From: Oceanicella sp. SM1341
GTDB lineage: Bacteria > Pseudomonadota > Alphaproteobacteria > Rhodobacterales > Rhodobacteraceae
Length of the DNA stretch: 64,000 nt
Direction: 5' to 3'
Assembly (NCBI RefSeq): GCF_003448965.1
Contig: NZ_QRGC01000028.1
Coordinates: 24,724 to 88,723, forward strand
Position 1 is the stretch's first letter, and the number at the start of each line of letters is the position of its first letter. The notes beneath the pieces are model-generated. The model made no database searches, was not told the origin of the DNA, and saw only the letters and a program-made list of their open reading frames with translations. Shown here in pieces: positions 53,064 through 61,519 of the stretch. Made by a program: the position numbers and the translations under genes.

Positions 53064-54440
53064 TCAGCCGGTGCCCGCGACACGGCCAGTGCCTGCGGCG
53101 CGGCCTCCCTCCGCGGCACGGCCCCCCGCGCGGCCGGGGTCCTCTTCCCCCATTCCGGAGGCACCGCCCCATTTCCCCGTGCCGGAAGCACCATTCCAAT
53201 CCCCCGTGCCTGCGGCAGCGCGGGCGCAGGCGGCTTCCAGCCCGTCGCACCAGGCTTCCGGGGTGAGGCCCAGCGAGGGGGCCACGGCCACGGCGTTGCG
53301 GCTCATCCGCGCCACGGCGGCATCGTCCTGCATCAGGCCGGCGAGGGCGGCGGCAAAGCCCGCCTCGTCAGCCACGTCGACCGCAAGCCCGGCGCCTGCC
53401 GCCACGATCTCGCCGGCGAGGAAGGCGGTCTTCGCCGCCACCACCGGCAGGCCGCAGCCGAGCGCCTCCACCGCCACCAGCCCGAAGGGCTCGGGGTAGA
53501 GCGAGGGCATCACCAGCGCCCGGGCCCCGGCGGCCAGCACCCCGATCTCCTCGCGGCTCTTCCAGCCCAGCATCTCCACGCCGGGGCAGGCGGCGCGGAT
53601 CGCGGCCTCCTCCGGGCCCTCGCCCGCCACGCGCAGCGGCACCCCGGCGCGGGCGGCGGCCCGGGCGAGCGCGAGCCCGCCCTTCTCCGGGTCGAGCCGC
53701 CCGGCAAAGAGCAGGTAGCGCCCGGCCTCCGCCGCCACCCGCGGCGGGCGGAAGGGTGTCACCGGGTTGCGCAGCACCGTGAGCCGGGAGGCGGGCAGCC
53801 CGCCGCGCACCAGCAGCGGCGCCATGGCGGGGTGGATCATCAGCACCTCCGGCCCGGTCTCGTCGAAGGAGAACAGCGCCCGGCGCAGCGCCGCCCGGGC
53901 CACGCGCCAGAGCTTCTGCGCCTGGTTGCGCTTGTCGCAGCGGCTCGCGAGGCAGGCGGCCGAGAGCGGGGTGAGGGCACAGGCCTCGGCGCGCGGGTAG
54001 TTCCAGTAGCCGCCGTTGGGGCAGGCGAGGAAGAAGTCATGCGCATGCACCACCAGCCGCCCGCGCACCGGCGCGAGGGCGGAGAACACCGCCGGAGAGA
54101 GGATCTTCGACCAGCCGTGCAGGTGATACACGTCGTCCGGCCGGCCCTCGGCGGCGATCCAGTCGCGCACGAAACGTGCCGCCCCGGCATTGTAGAGCCC
54201 GCCCATGAGCGCCGCGGCCCGGCCGCGCGCCATCACGTGGCGGCCGCCCGCGCCGCGCAGGGTCACGCCGGCTGCGGCAAGCTCGGGGTTCTCGCCCGCG
54301 TCGCCGCACAGGTAGACCACCTCGCGCCCGCGCTCGGCCAGCAGGCGCGCCGAGAGCAGCGCCAGCCCCGTCGCCCCGCCCCGGGCGCGGGAGAAATCGT
54401 TCAGGATGACGATGCGTGCCCCCCGGCCCGCCCCGCTCAT
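53064..54440 (-). CDS. GT4-type glycosyltransferase with a low-complexity C-terminal tail
   Basis: A GT-B transferase of 458 residues. ARGGATGLALLSARLLAERG starts the N-domain; HAHDFFLACPNGG is typical; SLYPEPFGLVAVEALGCGLP has the E-x7-E donor motif. The globular part ends near residue 410. The last 48 residues are Gly/Ala/Arg/Thr repeats (GASGTGKWGG, AAGTGRVAGTG) encoded by degenerate repeats beside copy 3. The stop overlaps nothing, and the start overlaps the pyruvyl transferase by 4 bp. Confidence 0.85.
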   Translation of the reverse strand: MSGAGRGARIVILNDFSRARGGATGLALLSARLLAERGREVVYLCGDAGENPELAAAGVTLRGAGGRHVMARGRAAALMGGLYNAGAARFVRDWIAAEGRPDDVYHLHGWSKILSPAVFSALAPVRGRLVVHAHDFFLACPNGGYWNYPRAEACALTPLSAACLASRCDKRNQAQKLWRVARAALRRALFSFDETGPEVLMIHPAMAPLLVRGGLPASRLTVLRNPVTPFRPPRVAAEAGRYLLFAGRLDPEKGGLALARAAARAGVPLRVAGEGPEEAAIRAACPGVEMLGWKSREEIGVLAAGARALVMPSLYPEPFGLVAVEALGCGLPVVAAKTAFLAGEIVAAGAGLAVDVADEAGFAAALAGLMQDDAAVARMSRNAVAVAPSLGLTPEAWCDGLEAACARAAAGTGDWNGASGTGKWGGASGMGEEDPGRAGGRAAEGGRAAGTGRVAGTG

Positions 54441-55693
54441 GCCCCGCCCCCGGAGACCACGCGCAGTTCCGGCCGGCCGGGCTGCCCGGCGAGGCCCGCG
54501 GCGGCGAGCAGCGCCGCCACCCCCTCCCAGGTTTCGGCGAGATGGGCGGCATGGGCCTGCGGGTCGATGCCCTCGGCGATGGCGCGCAGCACGAGATCGG
54601 CGAGGTCCTGCGGGCCGGTGCCGCCGCCGGTCTCCTGCACGGCATAGGCCTCGCGGCCGACGGAGGCGAAGAAGCTCACCAGCTTGCGGTCCCAGCTCAG
54701 CCCCACCGCGGGGATGCCATAGGCATGCGCCACGATCGTGGCATGCAGCCGGTGCGCGAGCACCGCGCGCAGCGGCGCGATGGTGCGGGCGAGCGCGGTC
54801 GGGGTCTCGGGCGGCGGCGCCACGTCGAGCCAGCCCTCCGAGGCCCGGGCCGCGATCTCGGGATGCGCGGCGAGCCGGGCCAGCGTGGCACGGTCCTCCG
54901 CCGCCCCGTTGCAGAACAGCCGCACCCGCTGGCCGCGCGCCACCAGCGCCAGCGCCGTGGCGGCGAGAAACGCATCCGCCCGCCCGCCGCCGGCCACCGC
55001 CATGTCCGAATGATAGGCGAGCAGCGCGGGGTCGGTGATGCAGATGCCCACCGGCCCCGGCTCAGTGCCATGCTCGGGCCCGGCCTCGGGCCGCCCGTAA
55101 CAGGCGGCGGCCAGCAGCCCGGGGTCGCGGCAGAGCTGCGCCTGCGGCCCGGCCCCGCCGGTCTGCGCCACCCAGGCCTCGCGGGAGAAACCGTCGCGCA
55201 GCGCGACATGGCACAGCCGCCCCTCCAGCATCCGCCCGAACAGTGCCGCGCCGCGCGGCGACCAGTTGCGCGCCACCCCGGCGGCGAACACCGCCGTGGG
55301 CACGCCCGCCGCGGCGCTCAGCTCCGCCGCCCGGGCGATCTTGAGGGGGAAGTTGAGGTCGGCATCCGAGAAGATCTGCCCGCCGCCGAACACCGCGAGA
55401 TCCGCCCCCTCCAGCGCGGCGCGCCAGCCCGGGGTGGCCCGCTCGAGAAACCGGCCCAGCACCAGCTCCACCGCCCGGGCGCGCAAGGGCCCCGGCAGCG
55501 CGTTCAGCACCCGCAGCTTCCAGCCCCGGCCGCGCACCGTGGTCTCGCCATAGCGGCTGCGCCCGGCCAGGTCGACCGAGACCATCTCCAGCCCCGGGGC
55601 GAGGCGCGTCATTGCGTGGGAAAGACATTCCGCGATCAGGCCATCACCGACATTGGCACTGTAGCGGACGGCGAAGTTGACGACCCTCACCAT
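54437..55693 (-). CDS. Polysaccharide pyruvyl transferase family protein
   Basis: A 418-residue protein of the PS_pyruv_trans family, which adds ketal pyruvate from phosphoenolpyruvate to sugars of the EPS and makes it acidic. The N-terminus has NFAVRYSANVGDGLIAECL; the middle has DLAVFGGGQIFSDADLNFP; the C-terminal AVLAHRLHATIVAHAYGIPAV holds the conserved HRLH signature. Length is normal. It is the first gene of a two-gene operon with the GT4 gene, with copy 4 of the repeat upstream. Confidence 0.88.
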   Translation of the reverse strand: MVRVVNFAVRYSANVGDGLIAECLSHAMTRLAPGLEMVSVDLAGRSRYGETTVRGRGWKLRVLNALPGPLRARAVELVLGRFLERATPGWRAALEGADLAVFGGGQIFSDADLNFPLKIARAAELSAAAGVPTAVFAAGVARNWSPRGAALFGRMLEGRLCHVALRDGFSREAWVAQTGGAGPQAQLCRDPGLLAAACYGRPEAGPEHGTEPGPVGICITDPALLAYHSDMAVAGGGRADAFLAATALALVARGQRVRLFCNGAAEDRATLARLAAHPEIAARASEGWLDVAPPPETPTALARTIAPLRAVLAHRLHATIVAHAYGIPAVGLSWDRKLVSFFASVGREAYAVQETGGGTGPQDLADLVLRAIAEGIDPQAHAAHLAETWEGVAALLAAAGLAGQPGRPELRVVSGGGA

Positions 55694-55822
55694 GAGGGCC
55701 CTGACGAAAATACCGTCACCCTGTCACCTCTGTACAAAAAATAAGACTACGTATCGAAAAACACCGCCATCCTGCCACGCCGGCGCGCACCGCACAACTC
55801 TCCTGTCCGGTGCCCGGTGCCT

Positions 55823-56019
55823 GGTGCCTGCGGCACGGCCTGACTTTGCAGCGCCTCCGCCAGGCGGGAAGGGCCGCGCCTGACCCTGGGTGGGCGCACC
55901 AACGCGCGTGGTCAGCGGTTTATCGTGAAAGCTCCGGACGCGGGCTGTGTGGCGGATGACATCGCCATCGCGCCCTCCCGGGGGGAGGGTCGGGCGCGGC
56001 CCGGGCTGGTCGCCCGGGC
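55823..56019 (-). repeat. Intergenic repeat, copy 4
   Basis: An inverted copy of 197 bp. The core 55871-56002 is 132 bp with one mismatch in the inverted ends. It lies between the pyruvyl transferase start and the repA stop, so it is downstream of repA. The rest of 55694-56041 shows no gene. Confidence 0.85.
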
Positions 56020-56041
56020 AAAAGGGAGACGCCGGGCGCTC

Positions 56042-57178
56042 TCAGGCCTTCCCGGCCGCGGCCCGGGTACGGCAGAAGGCGAGATAGGCCCGGTCCGGGC
56101 TGCGCAGCGCCGGGCGGCCGCGCGCCACCCACATGTCGCGCCACTCCTGCTCCAGCCAGTGCGGGTCGAACCCCGGTGCCACCGCGCGCGCCTCGTCGTG
56201 GATGCCGGCCGAGAGCAGCGGGCCGCCGCTCTCCTCCGCCCGGCCCGACAGGCCGGGGCGGCGGGGGCGGAAGGACACCAGGTCATCCTCCCCCAGCGCC
56301 AGCGCGTAATCGGGCAGATGATCCTCCTCGGCCATGTCGCGCACCATGCGCCGGAACACCCGCCGCGGGCTGGCCGAGCCGGATTTCTTCAGCAACACCT
56401 CCAGCCCCACCCGCCATTCGCGCTGCCGCCCGCAATGCTTGCGCGCCAGCTCGTACACCCGCCGCTCCAGCGGCTTGCGCAGCCGGAAGTAATCCCGGTG
56501 CAGCGTCAGCACCGATTTCGTCAGCACCGCGCGGTAGAGCCAGTCCGACAGCGTGACCGTGACATTCACCATCCGCCCCGAGCGCGTGCGCCGCACGATC
56601 GCCCAGGCGTCGATCAGCCCGAACCCGTGCGTGGTCTCGGTGCCGCCGGTCTCGATGTTGGTCACGATCCGCGTGCCCGAGAGCCGCTCGAAGGCCTCGC
56701 GCAGCCGCCGGTAGCCGTCGCCCGAGGTCTCGCGGTTGGTCGCCACCAGCAGATCATGCGCCTTCATGTGCACCTCGCGCGCGATCGGCTCGCCCCGGTT
56801 CTGCGCCGCGATCAGCTGGCTGATGCAGTAGATCAGGATGTCCTTGTCATGGATGGTCGCCAGCCCCTTCACGCTGGGGGTGATCTCGACCATCGTCTCG
56901 CCATGGACGTATTTCAGCACCCGCCGGTCGGGGCGGGTGGAGAGCGAGAACACCGGGTGCTCCATGCTCGCCATGTCGTCCTTGGGGATGACGTCGACCA
57001 CGTCGCAGACGAAGAAATCCGCCCCCGCCACGGGTGGCGGCGCGGCCGGGCCCGAGCGCCTGGCCGTGGGTTTCGACGCCGATTGCGACGCCGGTTTCGG
57101 CGCGGTTTTCGGGGGGCCGGAAGACCGGGGGCGGCGGGGGGTATGCCCCCCTGCCCCGCCGGTTGCGGGTTCACCCAT
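56042..57178 (-). CDS. repA: Plasmid replication initiator RepA (RPA family)
   Basis: A 378-residue initiator of the RPA type used by Rhodobacterales RepA plasmids. After a low-complexity N-terminus (about 1-50), FFVCDVVDVIPKDDMASMEH, DKDILIYCISQLIAAQNRGE and the winged-helix-like NRETSGDGYRRLREAFERL are signatures. LIDAWAIVRR follows. It is transcribed away from parA. The 22-bp iterons at its 5' side are its probable binding sites. Which RepA subtype it is cannot be told here. Confidence 0.87.
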   Translation of the reverse strand: MGEPATGGAGGHTPRRPRSSGPPKTAPKPASQSASKPTARRSGPAAPPPVAGADFFVCDVVDVIPKDDMASMEHPVFSLSTRPDRRVLKYVHGETMVEITPSVKGLATIHDKDILIYCISQLIAAQNRGEPIAREVHMKAHDLLVATNRETSGDGYRRLREAFERLSGTRIVTNIETGGTETTHGFGLIDAWAIVRRTRSGRMVNVTVTLSDWLYRAVLTKSVLTLHRDYFRLRKPLERRVYELARKHCGRQREWRVGLEVLLKKSGSASPRRVFRRMVRDMAEEDHLPDYALALGEDDLVSFRPRRPGLSGRAEESGGPLLSAGIHDEARAVAPGFDPHWLEQEWRDMWVARGRPALRSPDRAYLAFCRTRAAAGKA

Positions 57179-57353
57179 GACTGCCTCTGTTCCGCCCGCC
57201 GTGCTGCCCGGAACGGCGCGCCCCGGGGGGTCACGCCCGGCCCCCGGGGCCGGCAGATCTGTTCGTGTCTTTGCCTGGTTCCGGCTGCTCTGCGGCGCCG
57301 GCTCTGCTCGTCGGGTCGCGTGTCCGGGCCCGGTTTTCCCGGGTCCCGATTAT

Positions 57354-57477
57354 CGTGGTTTCAGTGACACCGAGCCTAGACCGCCCCCGCCCGGCTGACA
57401 AGCGCGGCTTCCGTGGTTCCGGAATCGCCTGTGCGTGGTTCTGGACTCTCTCCAGCGTGGTTCCGGAATCGCCCACA
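57354..57477. repeat. RepA iteron array, replication origin
   Basis: Three 22-bp units in tandem begin at 57412, 57434 and 57456, sharing CGTGGTTC; the outer two are CGTGGTTCCGGAATCGCC. A diverged unit starts at 57354 (CGTGGTTTCAGTGACACC) and a weak one at about 57274. Tandem 22-bp spacing is two helical turns, typical of theta-plasmid iterons. The array lies between divergent repA and parA. Confidence 0.8.
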
Positions 57478-57537
57478 CCCCTTCCGGGCCGGATTTCCCT
57501 TGCCTCTTCAATACCTTGCAAATTTGCCCCGCGCCCG

Positions 57538-57566
57538 TAACACTTAATATAACACCCGAATAACAC
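57538..57566. other. AT-rich TAACAC repeats, possible unwinding element
   Basis: TAACAC occurs at 57538, 57550 and 57561, spaced 12 and 11 bp, about one helical turn. The segment is AT-rich in a GC-rich genome and lies between the iterons and the DnaA box. This is the usual place of a DNA unwinding element. Function is inferred. Confidence 0.5.
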
Positions 57567-57574
57567 TCCGGCTT

Positions 57575-57583
57575 TTTTCCACA
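57575..57583 (+). other. DnaA box
   Basis: TTTTCCACA matches the DnaA consensus TTWTNCACA. It sits just after the TAACAC repeats, 98 bp downstream of the last iteron. A host DnaA site at an iteron origin is common. Confidence 0.55.
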
Positions 57584-57689
57584 CCCCCTCCGACCCCGGT
57601 TTTGCGCCCCTGGCAAAGCGCTGAAATGCTTAGAAAATACCTGGAATGTGCGATTTTTCGATACAGATGCGCATTTTCGTGGTACATAA

Positions 57690-57701
57690 CTCGAAATCGA
57701 G
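57690..57701. promoter_or_regulatory. Palindrome before parA, possible operator or parS
   Basis: CTCGA-AA-TCGAG lies 19 bp before the parA start. Nearby GCGATTTTTCG (about 57650) and GCGCATTTTCG (about 57670) look like related repeats. It may bind ParA or ParB for autoregulation, or be part of parS. Confidence 0.4.
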
Positions 57702-57719
57702 CATGTCAGAGGCGCACCC

Positions 57720-59108
57720 ATGCCCCCCAAGGCCGAATCCCACCTGCCGCCCTATTTCAACATCCCCCCCGCGGAGGCGCTGAAGGCTCTCGGCGATCCG
57801 GTGGGAACCGCAGGCTTCGCCGAGGCCGCGGAGGCCGCCTCCGAGGGTCGGCTCGACCTCATGCGCCGCGGCCATTCGCCCGAGGGCGAGAAGAGCCTGC
57901 GCCGCTTCTCCACCTGGGAGGTGACCCGCTATCTCATCCCCGTCGCCACCCCGCATTTCCGCCGGGTCCTGAAGGCCCATCCCGAGCTGCCCCAGGGCGT
58001 GAGCGAGACCGAGGCCGGCACCCGCTGGTTCACCCTCGAGGAGGTGCTCACCCTGCGCGAGTTCTTCGCCCGCGAGGGCCGGCGCGCGAAGGAGTACAAG
58101 CCCTGGCGCCCGGAGGGCCTGCCGGCCAAGGTCGTGGCGGTGGCGAACTTCAAGGGCGGCGTCGGCAAGACCTCGACGGCCGCCCATCTCGCCATGTCCG
58201 CCGCCCTCGACGGCTACCGCGTCCTCGTCATCGACCTCGACAGCCAGGGCTCGATGACCTCGATCTTCGGCGGCCGCGTCGAGAGCGAGTGGCAGACCGT
58301 CTTCCCCCTCCTCGCCCGCAACTACGCGGAAGGTCTCCAGGCCGAGAACCGCGCCCGGGTGAGCCGCGGCGAAACGCCCGCCCCCTTCGACGACATGCTC
58401 ACCGAGGCGCTGAAGGTGCGCGCCGACCAGCTCATCGCGAAAACCCACTGGCCCAACATCGACCTCATCGGCGCCCAGCTCAACCTCTACTGGGCGGAGT
58501 TCCAGATCCCGGTCTGGCGCCTCGCGCTGCGCGGCTGGAAGCTGTGGGACGCGCTCTCGGAGAGCCTCGCCGCCGACGGAGTGCTGGAGCGCTACGACAT
58601 CGTGCTGCTCGACACGCCGCCCGCCCTTGGCTACCTCACCATCAACGGGCTCTCGGCCGCCGACATCCTGCTGGTGCCGCTCGGGGCGAGCTTCCTCGAG
58701 TTCGACAGCACCTCGCGCTTCTTCGACATGCTGCATGCCACCTTCGCCTCGATCGAGGAGGGGGAGAACCGCGCCGCCCGCGCCCTCGGCCTGCCGGAGC
58801 TGCATTTCGAATGGGACGCGGTGCGCACCATCGTCACCCGCTACGACGCCGGCCAGCAGGCCGAGCTCGCCAGCCTGATGCAATCCTACATGGGCCCCTA
58901 CATGAGCCATGTCCGCCAGGACTACACCGCCCTCGTCGGCCAGGCCGGCGAGCAGGTGAACGGCATCTACGAGGCCGATTACCGTGACTTCAACCGCGAG
59001 ACCTACATCCGCGGCCGCGAGACCTTCGATGCCACCTATGCCGAGTTCAAGCGGCTGCTGATCGGCTCCTGGGCCCGCGAGCTGCGCGACAGGGAGGAGA
59101 CAAGCTGA
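57720..59108 (+). CDS. parA: Plasmid partition ATPase ParA
   Basis: A 462-residue ParA (type Ia-like, with an N-terminal DNA-binding region). The N-terminal part (about 60-115) has an HTH-like region (RRFSTWEVTRYLIPVATPHF); the deviant Walker A is K145-GGVGKTS in ANFKGGVGKTSTAAHLAMSA; Walker A' follows as VLVIDLDSQGSM, and Walker B is IVLLDTPPALGYL. It moves ParB-bound plasmids and represses its own promoter. Its stop overlaps the parB start by one base (TGATG). Confidence 0.94.
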   Translation: MPPKAESHLPPYFNIPPAEALKALGDPVGTAGFAEAAEAASEGRLDLMRRGHSPEGEKSLRRFSTWEVTRYLIPVATPHFRRVLKAHPELPQGVSETEAGTRWFTLEEVLTLREFFAREGRRAKEYKPWRPEGLPAKVVAVANFKGGVGKTSTAAHLAMSAALDGYRVLVIDLDSQGSMTSIFGGRVESEWQTVFPLLARNYAEGLQAENRARVSRGETPAPFDDMLTEALKVRADQLIAKTHWPNIDLIGAQLNLYWAEFQIPVWRLALRGWKLWDALSESLAADGVLERYDIVLLDTPPALGYLTINGLSAADILLVPLGASFLEFDSTSRFFDMLHATFASIEEGENRAARALGLPELHFEWDAVRTIVTRYDAGQQAELASLMQSYMGPYMSHVRQDYTALVGQAGEQVNGIYEADYRDFNRETYIRGRETFDATYAEFKRLLIGSWARELRDREETS

Positions 59109-60130
59109 TGGCCCGACGCCGCCTCACCCCCGCCAGCCCCGCCCCGCGCGAGGAGGGCCCGCGCGCCCGGCCCGCCGGCCTGCCCGGCATGCCGCCCATC
59201 GCCTCCGTCGCCTCCGAGGCCGCCACCGAGGCCGCCCTCACCGAGCTCACCCGCGGCCTCGAGCAGGCCCGCGCCGAGGGCAGGCTGATCGTCGCCCTGC
59301 CGCTCGCCGACATCGCGCCCGGGCATCTCTCGCGCGACCGGATCGAGGTCGATGCCGAGGAGATGCAGACCCTGATCGAGAGCCTGCGCGCCCATGGCCA
59401 GCGCACCCCCGTCGAGGTGACCGCCACCGAAGGCGCGCGCCCCTACGGCCTGATCTCCGGCTGGCGGCGCTACCACGCGCTGAGCCATCTCCTGGCCGAG
59501 ACCGGCGAGGAGCGCTTCGCCACCATCCGCGCCATCGTCCGTCGCCCGGAGACCGCGGCTGAGGCCTATCTCGCCATGGTCGAGGAGAACGAGATCCGCG
59601 TCGGGCTCAGCCATTACGAGCGCGCCCGGGTGGTGGCGGCCACGGTCGATCTCGGGGTGTTCGCGGACGAGGGTGCGGCGCTGCGCGGGCTCTTCGGCGC
59701 GGCGAGCCGGGCGAAGCGCTCGAAGATCGGCTCCTTCCTCGCGCTGCACCGGGGCCTGGGCGACGTGCTGCGCTTTCCCGCCCGCATTCCCGAGCGGCTT
59801 GGCCTCGCACTGGTCGAGGCGCTGCGCGAGGGCCGCGGCCCCGCCCTGCGCGCCCGGCTCGCCGCCGCGGAGCCCGAGACGGCGGAGGCCGAGCTGGCCC
59901 TGCTGCAGGCCGCCCTGCGCGGCGATGTTTCGCGCGCGAAACACCCCCGGCCGGAAAAGCCGGTGGAGACCGGCAGCACCGAGATCCGCCCCGGGGTGCG
60001 GCTCACCATCAGCCGCGGGCATGGCGAGATCACGCTGAAGCTCGCGGGCCCCGGCGTCTCGGAGGCGCTGCACGAGGAGCTGCATGCCGGGGTGCTGGCC
60101 ATGCTCACCGAGCGGGCGCGAAAGGGCTGA
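59108..60130 (+). CDS. parB: Plasmid partition protein ParB
   Basis: A 340-residue ParB that binds parS and CTP. The N-terminal CTPase-type domain (about 55-145) has LPLADIAPGHLSRDRIEVDA and PYGLISGWRRYHALSHL; the GWRRY block corresponds to the family's GxRRxxA motif. VEENEIRVGLSHYERARVV and the HTH region (about 165-240) follow, and the C-terminus (about 275-340) is for dimerisation. It overlaps parA by one base. Confidence 0.93.
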   Translation: MARRRLTPASPAPREEGPRARPAGLPGMPPIASVASEAATEAALTELTRGLEQARAEGRLIVALPLADIAPGHLSRDRIEVDAEEMQTLIESLRAHGQRTPVEVTATEGARPYGLISGWRRYHALSHLLAETGEERFATIRAIVRRPETAAEAYLAMVEENEIRVGLSHYERARVVAATVDLGVFADEGAALRGLFGAASRAKRSKIGSFLALHRGLGDVLRFPARIPERLGLALVEALREGRGPALRARLAAAEPETAEAELALLQAALRGDVSRAKHPRPEKPVETGSTEIRPGVRLTISRGHGEITLKLAGPGVSEALHEELHAGVLAMLTERARKG

Positions 60131-60138
60131 GCCCCCGC

Positions 60139-60159
60139 CCGGCCGGGTTAACCGGCCGG
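60139..60159. promoter_or_regulatory. Near-perfect palindrome after parB
   Basis: CCGGCCGG, then GTTAAC, then CGGCCGG: symmetric apart from one extra G. A second TTAA lies at 60165. It sits 9 bp after the parB stop and about 90 bp before the AlgD-like gene. It could be a parS-like site, an operator of the sugar dehydrogenase, or a hairpin. Confidence 0.4.
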
Positions 60160-60247
60160 TGACGTTAAGACTCCGTTATTCATAACATTGCATTGCTTTC
60201 TCCTGGACGGGCGGGGGTCCGGTCCCTGTGGCTTGCGGGAGGATGCG

Positions 60248-61519
60248 ATGCGCGTGGCGGTGTTCGGGCTGGGCTATGTGGGCTTCACCACCGCCTGCTG
60301 CATTGCCTCGCAGGGCCACCATGTGGCGGGGATGGACGCGAACGCCGCCAAGCGCGCCGCCATCGCCGCGGGCCAGGCCCCGATCTCCGAGCCCGGCGTG
60401 CAGGCGCTGTTCGACACTGCCCGGGCCGAGGGCCGCTTCACCGTGGCCGGCTCCGCCGCCGAGGCGCTGGAGGGCGCCGATATCGCGATGATCTGCGTGG
60501 GCACCCCCTCGGGGCCGGACGGCGCGCAGGACATGCGCTTCATCGCCGAGGTCACCCGGCAGATCGGCGAGGCGCTGAGCCTCGCGCCCCCGCGCGCCCT
60601 CACCCTCGCCTATCGCTCCACCCTGCGGCCGGGCTCGATCGAGGAGCTGGTGCGCCCGGTGCTCGCGAGCCGGCTCCCGCCCGCGCACATGGCGGCGCTG
60701 GAGCTGGTCTCCAACCCCGAGTTCCTGCGCGAGGCGACCGCGGTGGCCGATTACTTCGCCCCCCCGCGCATCGTCATCGGCACCGAGGCCGGGCACGGCT
60801 CGGTGGCGCTCGAGGCGCTCTATGCCGGCATCGAGGCGCCGGTGTTCCGCTGCCGCTTCCGCGAGGCGGAGTTCACCAAGTTCGTCGACAACACCTGGCA
60901 TGCCGCGAAGGTGGCCTTCGCCAACGAGATCGGCCGGCTCTGCCTGCGCCTCGGGCTCGATGCGAAACAGGTGCACGAGATCTTCGTCTCCGACACGCGG
61001 CTGAACATCTCGCCGGCCTACCTGCGCCCGGGCGGGGCCTTCGGCGGCTCCTGCCTGCCCAAGGACGTGCGCGCCCTGCAGCACATCGCCGCCGATTGCG
61101 GGGCCAACACCCATGTGGTCGACGCGCTGCTGCGCTCCAACGAGGTGCACAAGCACGAGCTCTACGAGCGGGCGGTGCGCACGCTGCCCGCCGGCGCCTC
61201 GGTGCTGCTGGTCGGGCTCGCCTTCAAGCCCGGCACGGATGATCTGCGCGAGAGCCCGAACGTGGACATGGCGCGCAAGCTGCTGGCGGCGGGGTTCCGC
61301 CTCGCGGTCTACGACCCGGCGCTGGACGCGGGCAAGCTGGTGGGGGCGAACCTGGGCCATGCCTTCGCCAGCCTGCCGCGGCTGTCGGACCTGCTGGTGA
61401 GCCGGCAGGTGGCGGAGGCGGGCGGCTTCGACCTGGTGATCGCGGCCAATGCGACGATCGAGGAGCTGAGCTTCCTCGCCCCCCCGCCCCGCATCCTCGA
61501 CATCGGAGTGCTCGCATGA
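60248..61519 (+). CDS. AlgD-like nucleotide-sugar 6-dehydrogenase
   Basis: A 423-residue UDP-glucose/GDP-mannose dehydrogenase that makes a uronic acid nucleotide for acidic EPS. The NAD motif is MRVAVFGLGYVGFTTA; ELVSNPEFLREATA and TWHAAKVAFANEIG follow; the catalytic Cys269 is in FGGSCLPKDVRAL; KPGTDDLRESPN ends the domain. WHAAKV and GGSCLPKDVRAL are more like AlgD (GDP-mannose) than Ugd. GGGAGGA precedes the ATG at 60248. It overlaps the next gene by 4 bp. Confidence 0.9.
   Translation: MRVAVFGLGYVGFTTACCIASQGHHVAGMDANAAKRAAIAAGQAPISEPGVQALFDTARAEGRFTVAGSAAEALEGADIAMICVGTPSGPDGAQDMRFIAEVTRQIGEALSLAPPRALTLAYRSTLRPGSIEELVRPVLASRLPPAHMAALELVSNPEFLREATAVADYFAPPRIVIGTEAGHGSVALEALYAGIEAPVFRCRFREAEFTKFVDNTWHAAKVAFANEIGRLCLRLGLDAKQVHEIFVSDTRLNISPAYLRPGGAFGGSCLPKDVRALQHIAADCGANTHVVDALLRSNEVHKHELYERAVRTLPAGASVLLVGLAFKPGTDDLRESPNVDMARKLLAAGFRLAVYDPALDAGKLVGANLGHAFASLPRLSDLLVSRQVAEAGGFDLVIAANATIEELSFLAPPPRILDIGVLA

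Noticed and set aside
51113..53194. A 693-codon leftward frame crossing the flavoprotein gene and repeat copy 3
   Set aside because: It runs through a repeat and the antisense strand of a recognisable FAD protein. No domain is seen.
57303..57350. Terminator in the repA-parA region
   Set aside because: CCGGGCCCGG-TTTT-CCCGGG looks like a hairpin, but arm lengths do not match well and no T tract follows; it is more likely part of origin DNA.
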